From Corynebacterium sp. p3-SID1145 (GTDB lineage: Bacteria; Actinomycetota; Actinomycetes; Mycobacteriales; Mycobacteriaceae), in NCBI GenBank assembly GCA_025144245.1, contig JALXXC010000003.1:160603-224602 (forward strand): DNA of 64,000 bases. Direction: 5' to 3'. Below the pieces are notes generated by a model that was not told the origin of the DNA, did no database searches, and was given only the letters and a program-made list of their open reading frames with translations. How positions within the stretch are numbered: position 1 is the stretch's first letter; each line of letters starts with the position of its first letter. The position numbers and the translations under genes are program-made. Of the stretch, positions 29,301 to 38,361 are shown piece after piece.

Positions 29301-29603
29301 TTACTTTTCGACTACGGCCAGCAGGTCACGAGCGGACAGGAGCAGGTACTCCTGGTCGCCGTACTTGAGCTCGGTGCCGCCGTACTTGGAGAAGATGACG
29401 GTGTCACCCTCCTTGACGTCGACCGGGATACGGTGCTCGCCCTCATCGTCCCAGCGGCCCGGGCCGACAGCGATGACGGTCGCTTCCTGCGGCTTCTCCT
29501 GAGCGGAGTCCGGGATGACCAGGCCCGAGGCGGTGGTGGTCTCTGCCTCGACGATCTGGACGAGGATCTTGTCCTCGAGGGGCTTGATGTTGACGTTTGC
29601 CAC
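29301..29603 (-). CDS. groES: Co-chaperonin GroES
   Basis: 100 residues from the GTG at 29603 ([16 protein letters not shown]) with AGAAAGG 8 bases upstream. Mobile loop [19 protein letters not shown] and the [16 protein letters not shown] roof are intact. It caps GroEL and lies 22 bases upstream of groEL. Confidence 0.95.
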   Translation of the reverse strand: MANVNIKPLEDKILVQIVEAETTTASGLVIPDSAQEKPQEATVIAVGPGRWDDEGEHRIPVDVKEGDTVIFSKYGGTELKYGDQEYLLLSARDLLAVVEK

Positions 29604-29691
29604 GGTGAAAACCTTTCTTGAAAGTTGTTCGTTGCAGGTTTCGCGATGCGCAGCCGTCGTCGCGGGTGAACAAACTGTGCCCAAAACCTGA

Positions 29692-29718
29692 TTAGCACTC
29701 TACCTACGGGAGTGCTAA
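29692..29718 (-). promoter_or_regulatory. CIRCE operator of groES-groEL
   Basis: TTAGCACTC-N9-GAGTGCTAA, perfect arms, about 90 bases upstream of the groES start. HrcA binds here and releases on heat shock. Confidence 0.95.
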
Positions 29719-29725
29719 ACGACAA

Positions 29726-29753
29726 CAAGGCCGGGCACACATGCCCAGCCTTG
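29726..29753 (-). terminator. Terminator of 29792 gene
   Basis: On the minus strand AAGGCTGGGCA-TGTG-TGCCCGGCCTT followed by GTTGTCG; it separates the gene at 29792 from the groES promoter. Confidence 0.65.
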
Positions 29754-29791
29754 CCACCTTGTCGCCGTTCCTTCCGCGTGAACGGCGCGTG

Positions 29792-30241
29792 TTACACCTG
29801 CGGAGTGCCCAGGTTCAGCACGGCGTTGCGCCAGAGCTGGTACTCCTCCTCGTTGTCCTCCCGGTAGTTGCGGACAGCGCGGATGGTGTTCTTGATCTCT
29901 TCCACAACCTCGTCGTCGATGCTCTTGCCGTCGCGGCCGGTGATGATCACCGGGCCGGAGATAGCGGTCGACGGGTCCTGGAGGAAGGCCGGGTTGTCGG
30001 TGGCGGCAGTGTTCCGCGCCATGGACGCGACCGGATTCGGATCGGCGCGCTTTTCCTTGGCCTCAGGGGAGAAATACGCGTCGTAGACAGGGCCGTCGTG
30101 TTCGAAAGCGACCTTGACTCCCTCGTTGACGACTGGTCCGAGGAACTGGTTCGCGTCGTCGAGGTCGAAGACGATGCGGTGGAAAGTCAGATCGGGGTTG
30201 ACGAGCAACCCGAATTTCTCGTGATCGCTGTGAATCGCCAT
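29792..30241 (-). CDS. Hypothetical protein, corynebacterial
   Basis: 149 residues from the ATG at 30241 (AAAAGGATG upstream). No signal or membrane segment, acidic. LLVNPDLTFHRIVFDLDDAN opens the protein and a charged helical stretch (DDEVVEEIKNTIRAVRNYRED) lies near the end. No family or catalytic motif is recognised. It lies between tsaD and groES on the same strand as tsaD but 65 bases away, and has its own terminator. Confidence 0.75.
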   Translation of the reverse strand: MAIHSDHEKFGLLVNPDLTFHRIVFDLDDANQFLGPVVNEGVKVAFEHDGPVYDAYFSPEAKEKRADPNPVASMARNTAATDNPAFLQDPSTAISGPVIITGRDGKSIDDEVVEEIKNTIRAVRNYREDNEEEYQLWRNAVLNLGTPQV

Positions 30242-30306
30242 GGTCACATCCTTTTGCCGGGTGTAGGGAAAGACAACACCCCTAAGAGTACGTGGAAACT
30301 GCCCGC

Positions 30307-31365
30307 TTAGCTCGGCGAGCCGACGAGCGGAGTCTCCACATCCAGCGAAGTGTCGGTGGCGGCGTCCAGCCCGGAGGCCTCCGCGCCCTCGTGAATCAAT
30401 TGGGCAGCCAGTGCCGCGATCATCACGCCGTTATCGGTGCACAGCGCGAAACGCGGGACGCGCAGCTCAATCCCCTTCTCCGCGCACCGCTGGCCCGCGA
30501 GTTCACGTAGCCGGGAGTTCGCGGCCACGCCGCCGCCGAGCAGCAGCGTCTGGGCACCCGTGTCTTCGCACGCCATGACGGCTTTCGCGGTGAGCACGTC
30601 GACCACGGCTTCCTGGAAGGAAGCGCAGACATCCTCGACACTGATCACCTCGCCGTTTCGCTCCGCGGCCTCGACGTAGCGGGCCACTGCGGTCTTCAGT
30701 CCGGAGAAGGAGAAGTCGTAGCGGTGCCCGCCCCGCAGATCCTCCGCCCGGGACAATCCGCGCGGGAAGCGGATAGCGTCCGCATTGCCTGACTTCGCCA
30801 GCCTGTCGATGACGGGGCCGCCGGGATAGCCGAGCCCGAGCAAGCGGGAGACTTTGTCGTAGGCCTCGCCGGCGGCATCGTCAAGCGTGCTACCCAATTC
30901 CTTCATCGGCTTGCCCACCGCGTCGACCTCGAGAATCTGCGTGTGCCCGCCTGACACGAGCAACGCGATCGAGTGCGGGAGCTCCTCACCGCCGTCGAGA
31001 TTGGCGACAGCCACGTGCCCGCCCAAGTGATTGACGCCGTAGAACGGTACCCCCCACGCCGCGGCGTACGCCTTCGCGGCAGAGGCACCCACGAGCAACG
31101 CGCCCGCCAGGCCGGGTCCGACCGTTGCCGCGACAGCATCAGGCTTATCGACGCCTGCTTCCGCCAACGCCTTCCCCATCACCTGCGGCATGGCCTCCAA
31201 ATGGGCCCGCGAGGCGATTTCTGGGACGACGCCGCCGAAGCGCGCGTGCTGCTCCATCGAGGAAGCGACCACGTCGGCGAGGATCTCCATCTGCCCGTCC
31301 GCCGCGAGCTCGATGATGCCCACGCCTGTTTCGTCGCAGGAAGATTCGATTCCGAAGACGATCAC
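30307..31365 (-). CDS. tsaD: tRNA N6-adenosine threonylcarbamoyltransferase TsaD
   Basis: 352 residues. Features: [11 protein letters not shown] at the start, metal-binding HLGGH (His at both ends), [27 protein letters not shown] and ATP-site [12 protein letters not shown]. It transfers threonylcarbamoyl to A37 of tRNAs, with TsaB and TsaE encoded immediately upstream. It overlaps rimI by 4 bases (ATGA). Confidence 0.95.
   Translation of the reverse strand: MIVFGIESSCDETGVGIIELAADGQMEILADVVASSMEQHARFGGVVPEIASRAHLEAMPQVMGKALAEAGVDKPDAVAATVGPGLAGALLVGASAAKAYAAAWGVPFYGVNHLGGHVAVANLDGGEELPHSIALLVSGGHTQILEVDAVGKPMKELGSTLDDAAGEAYDKVSRLLGLGYPGGPVIDRLAKSGNADAIRFPRGLSRAEDLRGGHRYDFSFSGLKTAVARYVEAAERNGEVISVEDVCASFQEAVVDVLTAKAVMACEDTGAQTLLLGGGVAANSRLRELAGQRCAEKGIELRVPRFALCTDNGVMIAALAAQLIHEGAEASGLDAATDTSLDVETPLVGSPS
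31143..31153 (-). repeat. CGTCGATAAGC iterated 11-mer, copy 7
   Basis: Exact copy inside tsaD, read as Val-Asp-Lys. Confidence 0.9.
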
Positions 31366-31883
31366 TGCCCGCTCCTTTCTTCTGCTCCACTTCCGCCGGT
31401 CCGGCCGGCTTCAGCCTGTTCACTAACGCTGGGCCGCATCATCGTGTACGCGTCCGCCCCTGTCGGCTGGTAATAGCCTTTGCGCACCCCGATCTCCTTG
31501 AAACCGTAGCTGCCGTACAGGGCCAGCGCCGCTGTGTTGTCCGTGCGCACCTCGAGGAACATCTGTCCGTCGTGCATGTCGGCGGCGTGGACGAGCTGGT
31601 CCATGAGCACCCGGCCGATGCCGCGGCCCTGGTGGCCGCGGGCCACCGCGATGGTGTGCACCTCGAATTCCGGGTCGTCCGGGGGGCCGAGCTTGGCCAG
31701 TCCGGCGTAGCCCAGCATCTCCCCCTCATCGTCGAAAGCGCCGACGTAGAACGTGTACGGGTGAGCGAACTGCACCGCGAACACGTCGCGGGACCACGGC
31801 GTCTCGCCGGCGAAGACATCGGCTTCGATCGCGGCCGTCGCCGCCGCGTCGGCGACGGTCAATTCGCGCAGTTCCACGCTCAC
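31362..31883 (-). CDS. rimI: Ribosomal protein S18-alanine N-acetyltransferase RimI
   Basis: 173 residues, a single GNAT domain. The acetyl-CoA loop is [15 protein letters not shown], with [20 protein letters not shown] after it. Located between tsaB and tsaD and overlapping both by 4 bases, the classical arrangement. The last 20 residues are a disordered extension. Confidence 0.92.
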   Translation of the reverse strand: MSVELRELTVADAAATAAIEADVFAGETPWSRDVFAVQFAHPYTFYVGAFDDEGEMLGYAGLAKLGPPDDPEFEVHTIAVARGHQGRGIGRVLMDQLVHAADMHDGQMFLEVRTDNTAALALYGSYGFKEIGVRKGYYQPTGADAYTMMRPSVSEQAEAGRTGGSGAEERSGQ

Positions 31884-32584
31884 TCCCCTTCCGCAGCCAG
31901 CCCCGCGACGTCCGGGATGGCAGGCGATTTCGGCTTCGGTGCCGGCTCTTTAGCATCCGGACGGCGCAGGTACAGCGGCACCAACGGCTCGGGGTCTGCG
32001 TCGAGGTCCGCCACAGCCACCAGCCCGGAGGGAAGCGGAGCGACGTAGGTGACGGTCTCCGCACTGGCGGCGAGCTCAGGGGTGAGCTGCTCGCGGAGAT
32101 TCTCCGGGACGCTCAGCACCCCTACCGGGGTCTTTGCCTCAAGTGCCGCCGGGGCAATCACGTCGGGGCCCGCGGTACGCGTCCCTGACCGGTACTGCGC
32201 CCAGTACACCTCGCGGCGGCGGGCATCCGTCACCACCAGAGCGTCGGAGCCGATCTGCGCCGCCACCGCATCATGGGTGCACACACCGTGGACCGGAATG
32301 CCGAGGGCTTGGCCGAATGCAGAAGCGGTGGCCATGCCCACGCGCAAGCCAGTAAACGGTCCGGGCCCGCAACCGACCACGATCGCACCCAGGTCGCCGA
32401 ATTCCCGTCCGGCCTCACCGAGAAGCTCCATAACGGTGGGCACCAGCAGCTCGTTGTGGGAGCGCGTCGATACCACTCGCTGGGCGAGTGTCCGCGGAGT
32501 TGAGTCTTGCTGCCCGCCCTCGTCCACCTCCACCAGGCCCGCCACGAGGTCGGTGGTGGCGGTATCAATGGCCAGGACAATCAT
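31880..32584 (-). CDS. tsaB: tRNA threonylcarbamoyladenosine biosynthesis protein TsaB
   Basis: 234 residues from the ATG at 32584 (MIVLAIDTATT). An actin/Hsp70-like fold: LAIDTATTDLVAGL, IVVGCGPGPFTGLRVG and ALVVTDARRREVYWAQY. It partners TsaD in t6A synthesis. A Pro/Lys-rich tail of about 30 residues follows the fold. Confidence 0.92.
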   Translation of the reverse strand: MIVLAIDTATTDLVAGLVEVDEGGQQDSTPRTLAQRVVSTRSHNELLVPTVMELLGEAGREFGDLGAIVVGCGPGPFTGLRVGMATASAFGQALGIPVHGVCTHDAVAAQIGSDALVVTDARRREVYWAQYRSGTRTAGPDVIAPAALEAKTPVGVLSVPENLREQLTPELAASAETVTYVAPLPSGLVAVADLDADPEPLVPLYLRRPDAKEPAPKPKSPAIPDVAGLAAEGE

Positions 32585-32609
32585 GCCCGTGTCCACCCCC
32601 AACGGCCGG

Positions 32610-33137
32610 TTAGTCGGCGCGGACGCCGAAACGCCAGATCTCGCCGTCCCAGAACACCGGGAAGCCCTGCTCGGTGCTGAAGAACTGATCGAAGTAGTTG
32701 CCGTTGCACAGATCCATCACGTCATTCGGGACCGCGTCCACGGAGTCCACGCCCGCCTGCGGATCCTTGGCCAGCAGCATGTAGTTGTTGCCGCTTTCCA
32801 GGTCGACCTGGTCGGCGACATCGCCGGCGGCCTCCAGCTTGGCGTCGATAAGCTCCTGCGGCTCCTCCTTGCACACCGGGACGAAAGCTGCGACATCGTC
32901 GCCGTAGACGCGGCGCAGATCGATCATCTGGCCTGCCACAGCGTCGCTGTTGGAGGGCTCGATGCCCGCCAACGTCGCGGCGAGGGAGCCAGAGCCCTCA
33001 GAGTCGCCGGCAGCGGCCGGGGCGGGGCTGTCCGTGCTCATCTTCGGCAGCACGAAAACCATGGCAGCGAGCGCGATGATCCACAGCGCGATGACGATTC
33101 CGGTCCAGCCTTTTTGGGCACCTGTGAGCTTTTGCAT
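32610..33137 (-). CDS. Hypothetical membrane-anchored protein
   Basis: 175 residues from the ATG at 33137, fixed by a leaderless -10 (TAGGGT, 33145-33150) 7 bases upstream. One helix near residues 11-31 anchors it; the rest is extracytoplasmic, starting with a short Pro/Ala/Ser linker. Two cysteines (VCKEEPQEL and DLCNGNYF) may pair outside. It sits inside the t6A/rimI cluster between tsaE and tsaB but with its own promoter. No family recognised. Confidence 0.75.
   Translation of the reverse strand: MQKLTGAQKGWTGIVIALWIIALAAMVFVLPKMSTDSPAPAAAGDSEGSGSLAATLAGIEPSNSDAVAGQMIDLRRVYGDDVAAFVPVCKEEPQELIDAKLEAAGDVADQVDLESGNNYMLLAKDPQAGVDSVDAVPNDVMDLCNGNYFDQFFSTEQGFPVFWDGEIWRFGVRAD
32843..32853 (+). 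repeat. CGTCGATAAGC iterated 11-mer, copy 8
   Basis: Exact copy in the 32610 gene, read on the minus strand as Leu-Ile-Asp with a CTT codon. Confidence 0.9.
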
Positions 33138-33144
33138 GGCAACA

Positions 33145-33150
33145 ACCCTA
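33145..33150 (-). promoter_or_regulatory. -10 element of 32610 gene (leaderless)
   Basis: TAGGGT on the minus strand, 7 bases before the ATG at 33137. Confidence 0.55.
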
Positions 33151-33648
33151 CTCCGACAGCGACCAGGAGATGATCCGGCCCTGCGATTCAGGGTCGTCGA
33201 GTGTGAGCGTCTCCCGGTCGAGCTCCACGAACAGGTAGCGCGACGCAATCTGCTCGACCAGGCCTCCGCCCCATTCCGCCACCACGACCGCGTCGTTGAG
33301 TTCCGAGTCGAGGTCCAGCGCATCGAGCTCTCCGAGCGGGTCCACCGCGCCCGTCCCGCCGACGCTGTCGAGCAGGCGGTAGGCATCAACGTGTACCAGC
33401 GCGGGGCCGCCGCTTTCCTGCGGCTTGTGCTCGCGGGCGATGATGAACGTCGGGCTGGTCACCCGGCCTTTGGCTCCCAAGCCCTTCGCGATGCCCTGGG
33501 TGAGCGTTGTCTTCCCGGCGCCCAGCGGGCCGTCCAGGATCACCACGTCGCCAGCCTCGAGCGCCCTGCCCAAGCGCTCACCGAACGCGCGGGTCTCCTC
33601 CGCGGTCGCGCACTCGACGCGCCCAGCTTCCGTAAACGGCGGTTTCAT
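33148..33648 (-). CDS. tsaE: tRNA threonylcarbamoyladenosine biosynthesis ATPase TsaE
   Basis: 166 residues. P-loop GPLGAGKTTLTQG, switch SPTFIIAREH and VHVDAYRLLDSVGG are the TsaE signatures, with AEWGGGL as the third motif. It energises the TsaB-TsaD cycle. It overlaps alr by 4 bases and is followed by the 32610 gene. Confidence 0.94.
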   Translation of the reverse strand: MKPPFTEAGRVECATAEETRAFGERLGRALEAGDVVILDGPLGAGKTTLTQGIAKGLGAKGRVTSPTFIIAREHKPQESGGPALVHVDAYRLLDSVGGTGAVDPLGELDALDLDSELNDAVVVAEWGGGLVEQIASRYLFVELDRETLTLDDPESQGRIISWSLSE

Positions 33649-34754
33649 CGCACCTCGTCCTTCTGCTTATCGACGTATTCCCGGCGCACCCGCCCATGCG
33701 GCGCGCACACCACCTCATAGTGGATGGTCCCCGTCCGCCGCGCCAGTTCTGCGGCCCCCATGCCGCCGTCGCCGAAGATGACCGCTTCGTCGCCCACTGC
33801 GACTCCGCCGGAATTGTCGCCGAGCCAGATAATGAACTGGTCCATGCAGATCCGGCCCACCTGCGGGTAACGCTTGCCGGCGATGGTCACCTCCATGGCG
33901 TCCTGCCACGAGCGGTGCAGCCCGTCGGCGTAGCCCACCGGCACCACCGCCGTCCAGCCGTCCGCCGGAGCCGTCCACGTCAACCCGTAGCTCGCGCCTT
34001 CTCCCTTGCTGATCAGCTTCACCGCGGTGATGCCTGCGGTCCAGGTCATGGCGGGGACGAGTGGGGCGGTGCCGTCGAGAAGCGGTGCTCCGCCGCCCTC
34101 CACGGGATCGAGGCCGTACAACGCGATCCCGGGGCGGACCTGGTCGAATACGTGCGCCGTGCTGGTGAGCACCGCCGGCGAATTAGCCAGGTGTGCCCAC
34201 CGCGGCGACAGCCCCTCCGCGCGGGCGAGCTCCACGGCACGGGTAAAGGCGTCGAGCTGCTCAGCGTTGTGCGGATGCTCCGGCTCATCCGCACACGCGA
34301 GGTGCGACATCATGCCCACGAGGTTGAGCCCCGCTTGCTTCGCCGTGCGGAAAGCCCGAAGCCAATCTTCTTCGTCGATGCCGGAACGGTTCATGCCCGT
34401 GTCCACGACGATGTGCAGTGGCGCGGCAACCTCGTGCTCCGCCAACCACGTGAGGTGCTCCATTCCCGGCACCCCGAGCTCCACACCCGCGGGAATCTCC
34501 TCCCCCGGCTCCCACAACCACGCCACGACCGGCTTGCCGGTGAGCGCACGCACGTGCGCCGCCTCATCGAAATTGGCCACGCCGAACGCGTCCGCCCCCG
34601 CGGCATCCATGACCGGCACGACTTGCTCCGCGCCGTGGTTGTACGCGTCAGCTTTGACCACGCACATCAGGCGGGTCTCCCCGACTTTCTCCTTGAGCAG
34701 CCGCGTGTTGTGGTCGATCGCGGCCAGGTCGATGCGCAAAGTCGAGGAACTCAT
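33645..34754 (-). CDS. alr: Alanine racemase
   Basis: 369 residues from the ATG at 34754 (MSSSTLRIDLAAIDHN), chosen over one 9 bases upstream because CAGAAT lies 7 bases before it. PLP lysine in VVKADAYNHGAE and catalytic tyrosine in GEGASYGLTWT are present, with the conserved VGRICMDQFI. It supplies D-alanine for peptidoglycan. Gene order alr-tsaE-tsaB-rimI-tsaD is standard for actinobacteria. Its last codons contain a copy of the iterated motif (VDK). Confidence 0.95.
   Translation of the reverse strand: MSSSTLRIDLAAIDHNTRLLKEKVGETRLMCVVKADAYNHGAEQVVPVMDAAGADAFGVANFDEAAHVRALTGKPVVAWLWEPGEEIPAGVELGVPGMEHLTWLAEHEVAAPLHIVVDTGMNRSGIDEEDWLRAFRTAKQAGLNLVGMMSHLACADEPEHPHNAEQLDAFTRAVELARAEGLSPRWAHLANSPAVLTSTAHVFDQVRPGIALYGLDPVEGGGAPLLDGTAPLVPAMTWTAGITAVKLISKGEGASYGLTWTAPADGWTAVVPVGYADGLHRSWQDAMEVTIAGKRYPQVGRICMDQFIIWLGDNSGGVAVGDEAVIFGDGGMGAAELARRTGTIHYEVVCAPHGRVRREYVDKQKDEVR
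33665..33675 (-). repeat. CGTCGATAAGC iterated 11-mer, copy 9
   Basis: Exact copy in the last codons of alr, read as Val-Asp-Lys; it lies in the poorly conserved C-terminal end. Confidence 0.9.
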
Positions 34755-34808
34755 GGCAGTCATTCTGCCACTGCCGCCGGCTGGACCAGCACAGCGCTGC
34801 CGGGAGTT

Positions 34809-35468
34809 CTAAACGAGATGGACGGTGCCGAGAACGATGAGCAATAGAGCCACTGCCCAGGTGGCGGCCAACGAGACCTTCCCCGGATTCTCCCGGGCCG
34901 CTGCGAATGCGCGGCCGGCGGGGCTATCCGGAGCACGGCGCACCCACCCGACCAGCAGCGCGCACACCGTGGGCAGACTCAGCGCGACAGTGGCGTAGAG
35001 CACGAGGAACGTGTAGCGCACCGCAAGATCCACCCCCGCGGCCGAGAGCACGGCGAGACCGCCGTAGAACGGGACCGATGTCGCCGACTGGATCAGGCCG
35101 AGCACGAACCCGACCAGCACCGTCTTCGCCGACGGTGTGCGCAACGGTGCCAGGATGCGGTTGACCAGGCCCGAGTTATCCCCGCCACGTAGCGCGAGCA
35201 CACCTGTGACCACACCGGTGGCGATCAGCAGAATGCCGAAAACAGGGCCTTCGACAAAGCGCTGCACCACGTCCCCGAGGCCGTCGAAGACGACCAGCAT
35301 CAGGAACGCCAGGGCAGCCACGCCGCACCAATCGCCGGCGATGAGCAACGACGTCGTCTTGGCGTAACGCCCGCTGCCGCGGGGGACCATCACGCCGACC
35401 GCGACGATGACAGCGATCAGCAGCAGGTTGATCGAGTCAACAAACGCGAATTGGAGGGCGGTGAGCAT
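34809..35468 (-). CDS. Six-helix membrane protein of unknown function
   Basis: 219 residues with six predicted helices, short loops and a small soluble part (WVRRAPDSPAGRAF, then AARENPGK) before the last helix. DSINLL in helix 1 and SVPFYGGL in the middle recall small exporters of the LysE/GAP-like type, but the match is weak. It sits between glmS and alr on the same strand without overlap. Confidence 0.6.
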   Translation of the reverse strand: MLTALQFAFVDSINLLLIAVIVAVGVMVPRGSGRYAKTTSLLIAGDWCGVAALAFLMLVVFDGLGDVVQRFVEGPVFGILLIATGVVTGVLALRGGDNSGLVNRILAPLRTPSAKTVLVGFVLGLIQSATSVPFYGGLAVLSAAGVDLAVRYTFLVLYATVALSLPTVCALLVGWVRRAPDSPAGRAFAAARENPGKVSLAATWAVALLLIVLGTVHLV

Positions 35469-35517
35469 CCGGGAGAACTACGCCTACTTTCTCTGCCTAC
35501 TTCCTCTGTCCCGCGGC

Positions 35518-37389
35518 CTACTCGACGGTGACCGACTTGGCCAGGTTGCGCGGCTTGTCGATGTCCTCGTTGCCGCACTTCTCCGCGATGAACGCGGCCA
35601 GGAACTGCAGCGGAACCGTCGCCAGGAGCGGCTGCATGATCGTCGGGGTCTGCGGGATGCGCAGCAACCAGTTCGCGTACGGCTCGACAGCGGTGTCGCC
35701 CTCCTCCGCAATGACGATCGTCTTCGCGCCGCGGGCACGGATCTCCTGGATATTGGAGACAATCTTCGAGTGCAGCTGCGATACACCGCGCGGGCTGGGC
35801 ACGATGACGACAACCGGCAGGTCGTCCTCGATCAGGGCGATCGGGCCGTGCTTGAGCTCGCCGGCGGCGAAGCCCTCTGCGTGGATGTATGCGAGCTCCT
35901 TGAGCTTCAGCGCGCCCTCGAGAGCGATCGGAAAACCGACTCCGCGGCCGAGGAAGAGCATCGTCTGCACCGCGCCGAGAGTCTCGGCGATGTGCTCGCA
36001 CTCGTCGTGGTTGGCCAGTGCCGCTTCGATCTTCTCCGGTATAGTTTCCAGCTCGTTCCAGATCGCCTCGATCTCATCCGGGTACTTGGTGCCCTTCGCC
36101 TGAGCCAGTGCCAGGCCGACGATGTAGTTCGCCGCGACCTGCGCGAGGAACGCCTTCGTGGAGGCGACGCCGATCTCCGGGCCGGCGTGCGTGTAGAGCA
36201 CCGCGTCGGATTCACGCGGGATCTGGGAGCCGTTGGTGTTGCAGACTGCGAGCACTTTCGCGCCCTGGGTCTTAGCGTGGCGGACCGCCTCGAGGGTGTC
36301 CGCGGTCTCGCCGGACTGGGAGATTGCCAGAACCAGTGTGCTTTCGTCCAGGACCGGGTCGCGGTAGCGGAACTCGGACGCCACCTCGATCTGCACCGGG
36401 ATGCGCACCCAGTGCTCGATGGCGTACTTCGCGGCCAGGCCGGAGTGGTAGGCGGAGCCGCAGGCGACGACGAAGACCTGGTCGAAGGACTTCAACTCAC
36501 GCTCAGTGATGGAGTTCTCGTCCAGCACGACGCGCTGGCCGTCCCAGTGGCCCGCGAGCGTGTCGCGGACAGCAGCGGGCTGCTCGTAGATCTCCTTCAT
36601 CATGAAGGAATCGAAACCGCCCTTCTCCGCGGCCTCCAGATCCCAGTCGATGGTGAACGGCTTGCCTGTGCCCGGGGTGCCGTCAAAGTTCAGGACCGAG
36701 TAGTCGTCTGCAGTAATCACCACGACGGAGTCGGACTCGAGCTCGACGGCGTTCTTGGTGAACTCGATGAACGCGGCAACGTCGGAGCCGAGGAACATCT
36801 CGCGCTCGCCCACACCCACGATCAGCGGGGTGGAGCGGCGCGCCGCAATGATCGTGTCCGGGTGGTCCGCGTGGGTGAACAGGACAGTGAAGGCGCCCTC
36901 GAGGCGGTCGAGCACCTTCAGGGCCGAAGCTTGGAAATCACCCTTGGTGCTGCCCTCGTCCTCGCCGTTGTAGGCGCGCGCCAGCAGGTGCGCGGCGACC
37001 TCGGAGTCCGTGTCGGACACCATCTCGATGCCGGCGCGCTCGAGCTCCTCGCGCAGCGGCGCGAAGTTCTCGATGATGCCGTTGTGCACGATCGCAGCAC
37101 GACCGTCGTAGGACATGTGCGGGTGAGCATTCTCGTCCGTCGGGCGTCCGTGGGTTGCCCAGCGGGTGTGGCCGATGGCGGTGGTGCCGCTCAGCGCGCC
37201 GTCGCCGAGCTCGGCAATCCTGTCCTCGAGGTTCTGCAGCTTGCCTGCACGCTTGGCGACGTTGATCTCGCCCCCGCCCGCAACTGCGATTCCCGCCGAG
37301 TCGTACCCGCGGTATTCCATCCGCCGCAGAGCCTCAAGCGCGATCGGCAGCCCCTGCTGCTGTCCTACGTATCCCACGATTCCACACAT
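35518..37389 (-). CDS. glmS: Glutamine-fructose-6-phosphate aminotransferase
   Basis: 623 residues from MCGIVGYVG at 37389, so the catalytic Cys is exposed after Met removal. The glutaminase domain (RWATHGRPTDENAHPH) is followed by two SIS domains (SQSGETADTLEAV, GRGVGFPIALEGALKLKE) and the C-terminal KSVTVE end. It makes glucosamine-6-phosphate, later isomerised by GlmM encoded 3 kb away. TATCCT lies 7 bases upstream, so the transcript is leaderless and divergent from the hydrolase gene. Confidence 0.96.
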   Translation of the reverse strand: MCGIVGYVGQQQGLPIALEALRRMEYRGYDSAGIAVAGGGEINVAKRAGKLQNLEDRIAELGDGALSGTTAIGHTRWATHGRPTDENAHPHMSYDGRAAIVHNGIIENFAPLREELERAGIEMVSDTDSEVAAHLLARAYNGEDEGSTKGDFQASALKVLDRLEGAFTVLFTHADHPDTIIAARRSTPLIVGVGEREMFLGSDVAAFIEFTKNAVELESDSVVVITADDYSVLNFDGTPGTGKPFTIDWDLEAAEKGGFDSFMMKEIYEQPAAVRDTLAGHWDGQRVVLDENSITERELKSFDQVFVVACGSAYHSGLAAKYAIEHWVRIPVQIEVASEFRYRDPVLDESTLVLAISQSGETADTLEAVRHAKTQGAKVLAVCNTNGSQIPRESDAVLYTHAGPEIGVASTKAFLAQVAANYIVGLALAQAKGTKYPDEIEAIWNELETIPEKIEAALANHDECEHIAETLGAVQTMLFLGRGVGFPIALEGALKLKELAYIHAEGFAAGELKHGPIALIEDDLPVVVIVPSPRGVSQLHSKIVSNIQEIRARGAKTIVIAEEGDTAVEPYANWLLRIPQTPTIMQPLLATVPLQFLAAFIAEKCGNEDIDKPRNLAKSVTVE

Positions 37390-37396
37390 GCGCACA

Positions 37397-37402
37397 AGGA
37401 TA
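37397..37402 (-). promoter_or_regulatory. -10 element of glmS (leaderless)
   Basis: TATCCT on the minus strand with 7 bases to the glmS ATG. Confidence 0.65.
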
Positions 37403-37496
37403 ATGCATGTGCCCGTTCTCTCCCGCACCACGTGCACCGGGTCCTCACGCCCGGCACTCGCCCCACGATCTGCCGCGCCGCGCTGCATTCATGCAG

Positions 37497-37502
37497 TATC
37501 CT
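37497..37502 (+). promoter_or_regulatory. -10 element of hydrolase-like gene (leaderless)
   Basis: TATCCT with 7 bases to the GTG at 37510; same hexamer and spacing as the divergent glmS promoter 95 bases away. Confidence 0.65.
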
Positions 37503-37509
37503 GATCGAC

Positions 37510-38361
37510 GTGTCTGCGAAGTTGAAGAAGCTCAGCGAATTGTCCAAGCGTGGCCCGCACCGGGTCATGGAAGGCGACCTCGGCTACACCGGCCTGCCCG
37601 GCAAGGTGTACGTCCCGGCCGACGGCACAGCCGTGCCCGGTGTGGCATTCGGCCACGACTGGATGAAGAGCGCCGGTGATTACACGAAGACCCTGCGCCA
37701 CCTGGCGAGCTGGGGCATTGCCGTGGCGGCGCCCGACACTGAGCGCGGCTTCAACCCGAACCACGCCGGTTTCGCCGCCGACCTCGAGACTGCGCTGCAG
37801 ATCCTCGGCGGCGTGAAACTGGGCAACGGCAACGTCACCGTCTCCCCCGGCAAGCTCGGCATCGTCGGCCACGGCATGGGTGGCGGCTGCGCGGTTCTCG
37901 CGAGCGTGAACAACGAGAAGGTCAAAGCCGTCGCTTCGCTCTACCCCGCATCGGTCGCCCCGTCGGCGGACAACGCCGCCCGAAGCCTGTTCCTGCCGGG
38001 TCTTGTCATCGGCCCCGATGAGGACGCCGACGCCATCTTCGATCCGGGCAACCCGGCCAAGCTGGCGTTCAACTGGTCCGGCCCCGTCGCCTACCGCACG
38101 GTGAAGGACGGCAACCAGAAGTCTTTCAGCGAGGACGGCATGAAGAAGTTCCTGCTGGGCCAGGGCCGTTCCAAGGCGAGCGTCCAGGAGCCGGCCCGCG
38201 GCCTGCTCACCGGGTTCCTGCTGCACCAGCTCAACGGCGACAAGGCCTACGCCGCCTACTCGGAGATCGACGCCGAGGGCAAGGCCGTCGAGTCCCTCTT
38301 CGGCAAAGATCTCGCCGACCGGGCCGAATTCGCCCGCTCGGACAAAAAGAGCATCTTCTAG
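37510..38361 (+). CDS. Alpha/beta-hydrolase-fold protein lacking the nucleophile serine
   Basis: 283 residues from the GTG at 37510. The fold is dienelactone-hydrolase-like: PGVAFGHDWMKS, then LGIVGHGMGGGCAVL at the nucleophile elbow and GDKAYAAYSEID near the end. The elbow reads G120-H-G-M-G instead of G-H-S-M-G, so the serine is replaced by glycine and ordinary ester hydrolysis is unlikely. It may bind a ligand or have a different role. It converges with the uncharacterised operon at 38358 (4-base overlap of stops). The mycobacterial locus has, from memory, a similar gene (Rv3438) at the same place. Confidence 0.8.
   Translation: MSAKLKKLSELSKRGPHRVMEGDLGYTGLPGKVYVPADGTAVPGVAFGHDWMKSAGDYTKTLRHLASWGIAVAAPDTERGFNPNHAGFAADLETALQILGGVKLGNGNVTVSPGKLGIVGHGMGGGCAVLASVNNEKVKAVASLYPASVAPSADNAARSLFLPGLVIGPDEDADAIFDPGNPAKLAFNWSGPVAYRTVKDGNQKSFSEDGMKKFLLGQGRSKASVQEPARGLLTGFLLHQLNGDKAYAAYSEIDAEGKAVESLFGKDLADRAEFARSDKKSIF

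Noticed and set aside
35407-37509. Long plus-strand frame continuous with the hydrolase-like gene (984 residues in all)
   Set aside because: The first 700 codons lie antisense to glmS; the leaderless -10 at 37497 and protein similarity start at the GTG at 37510.
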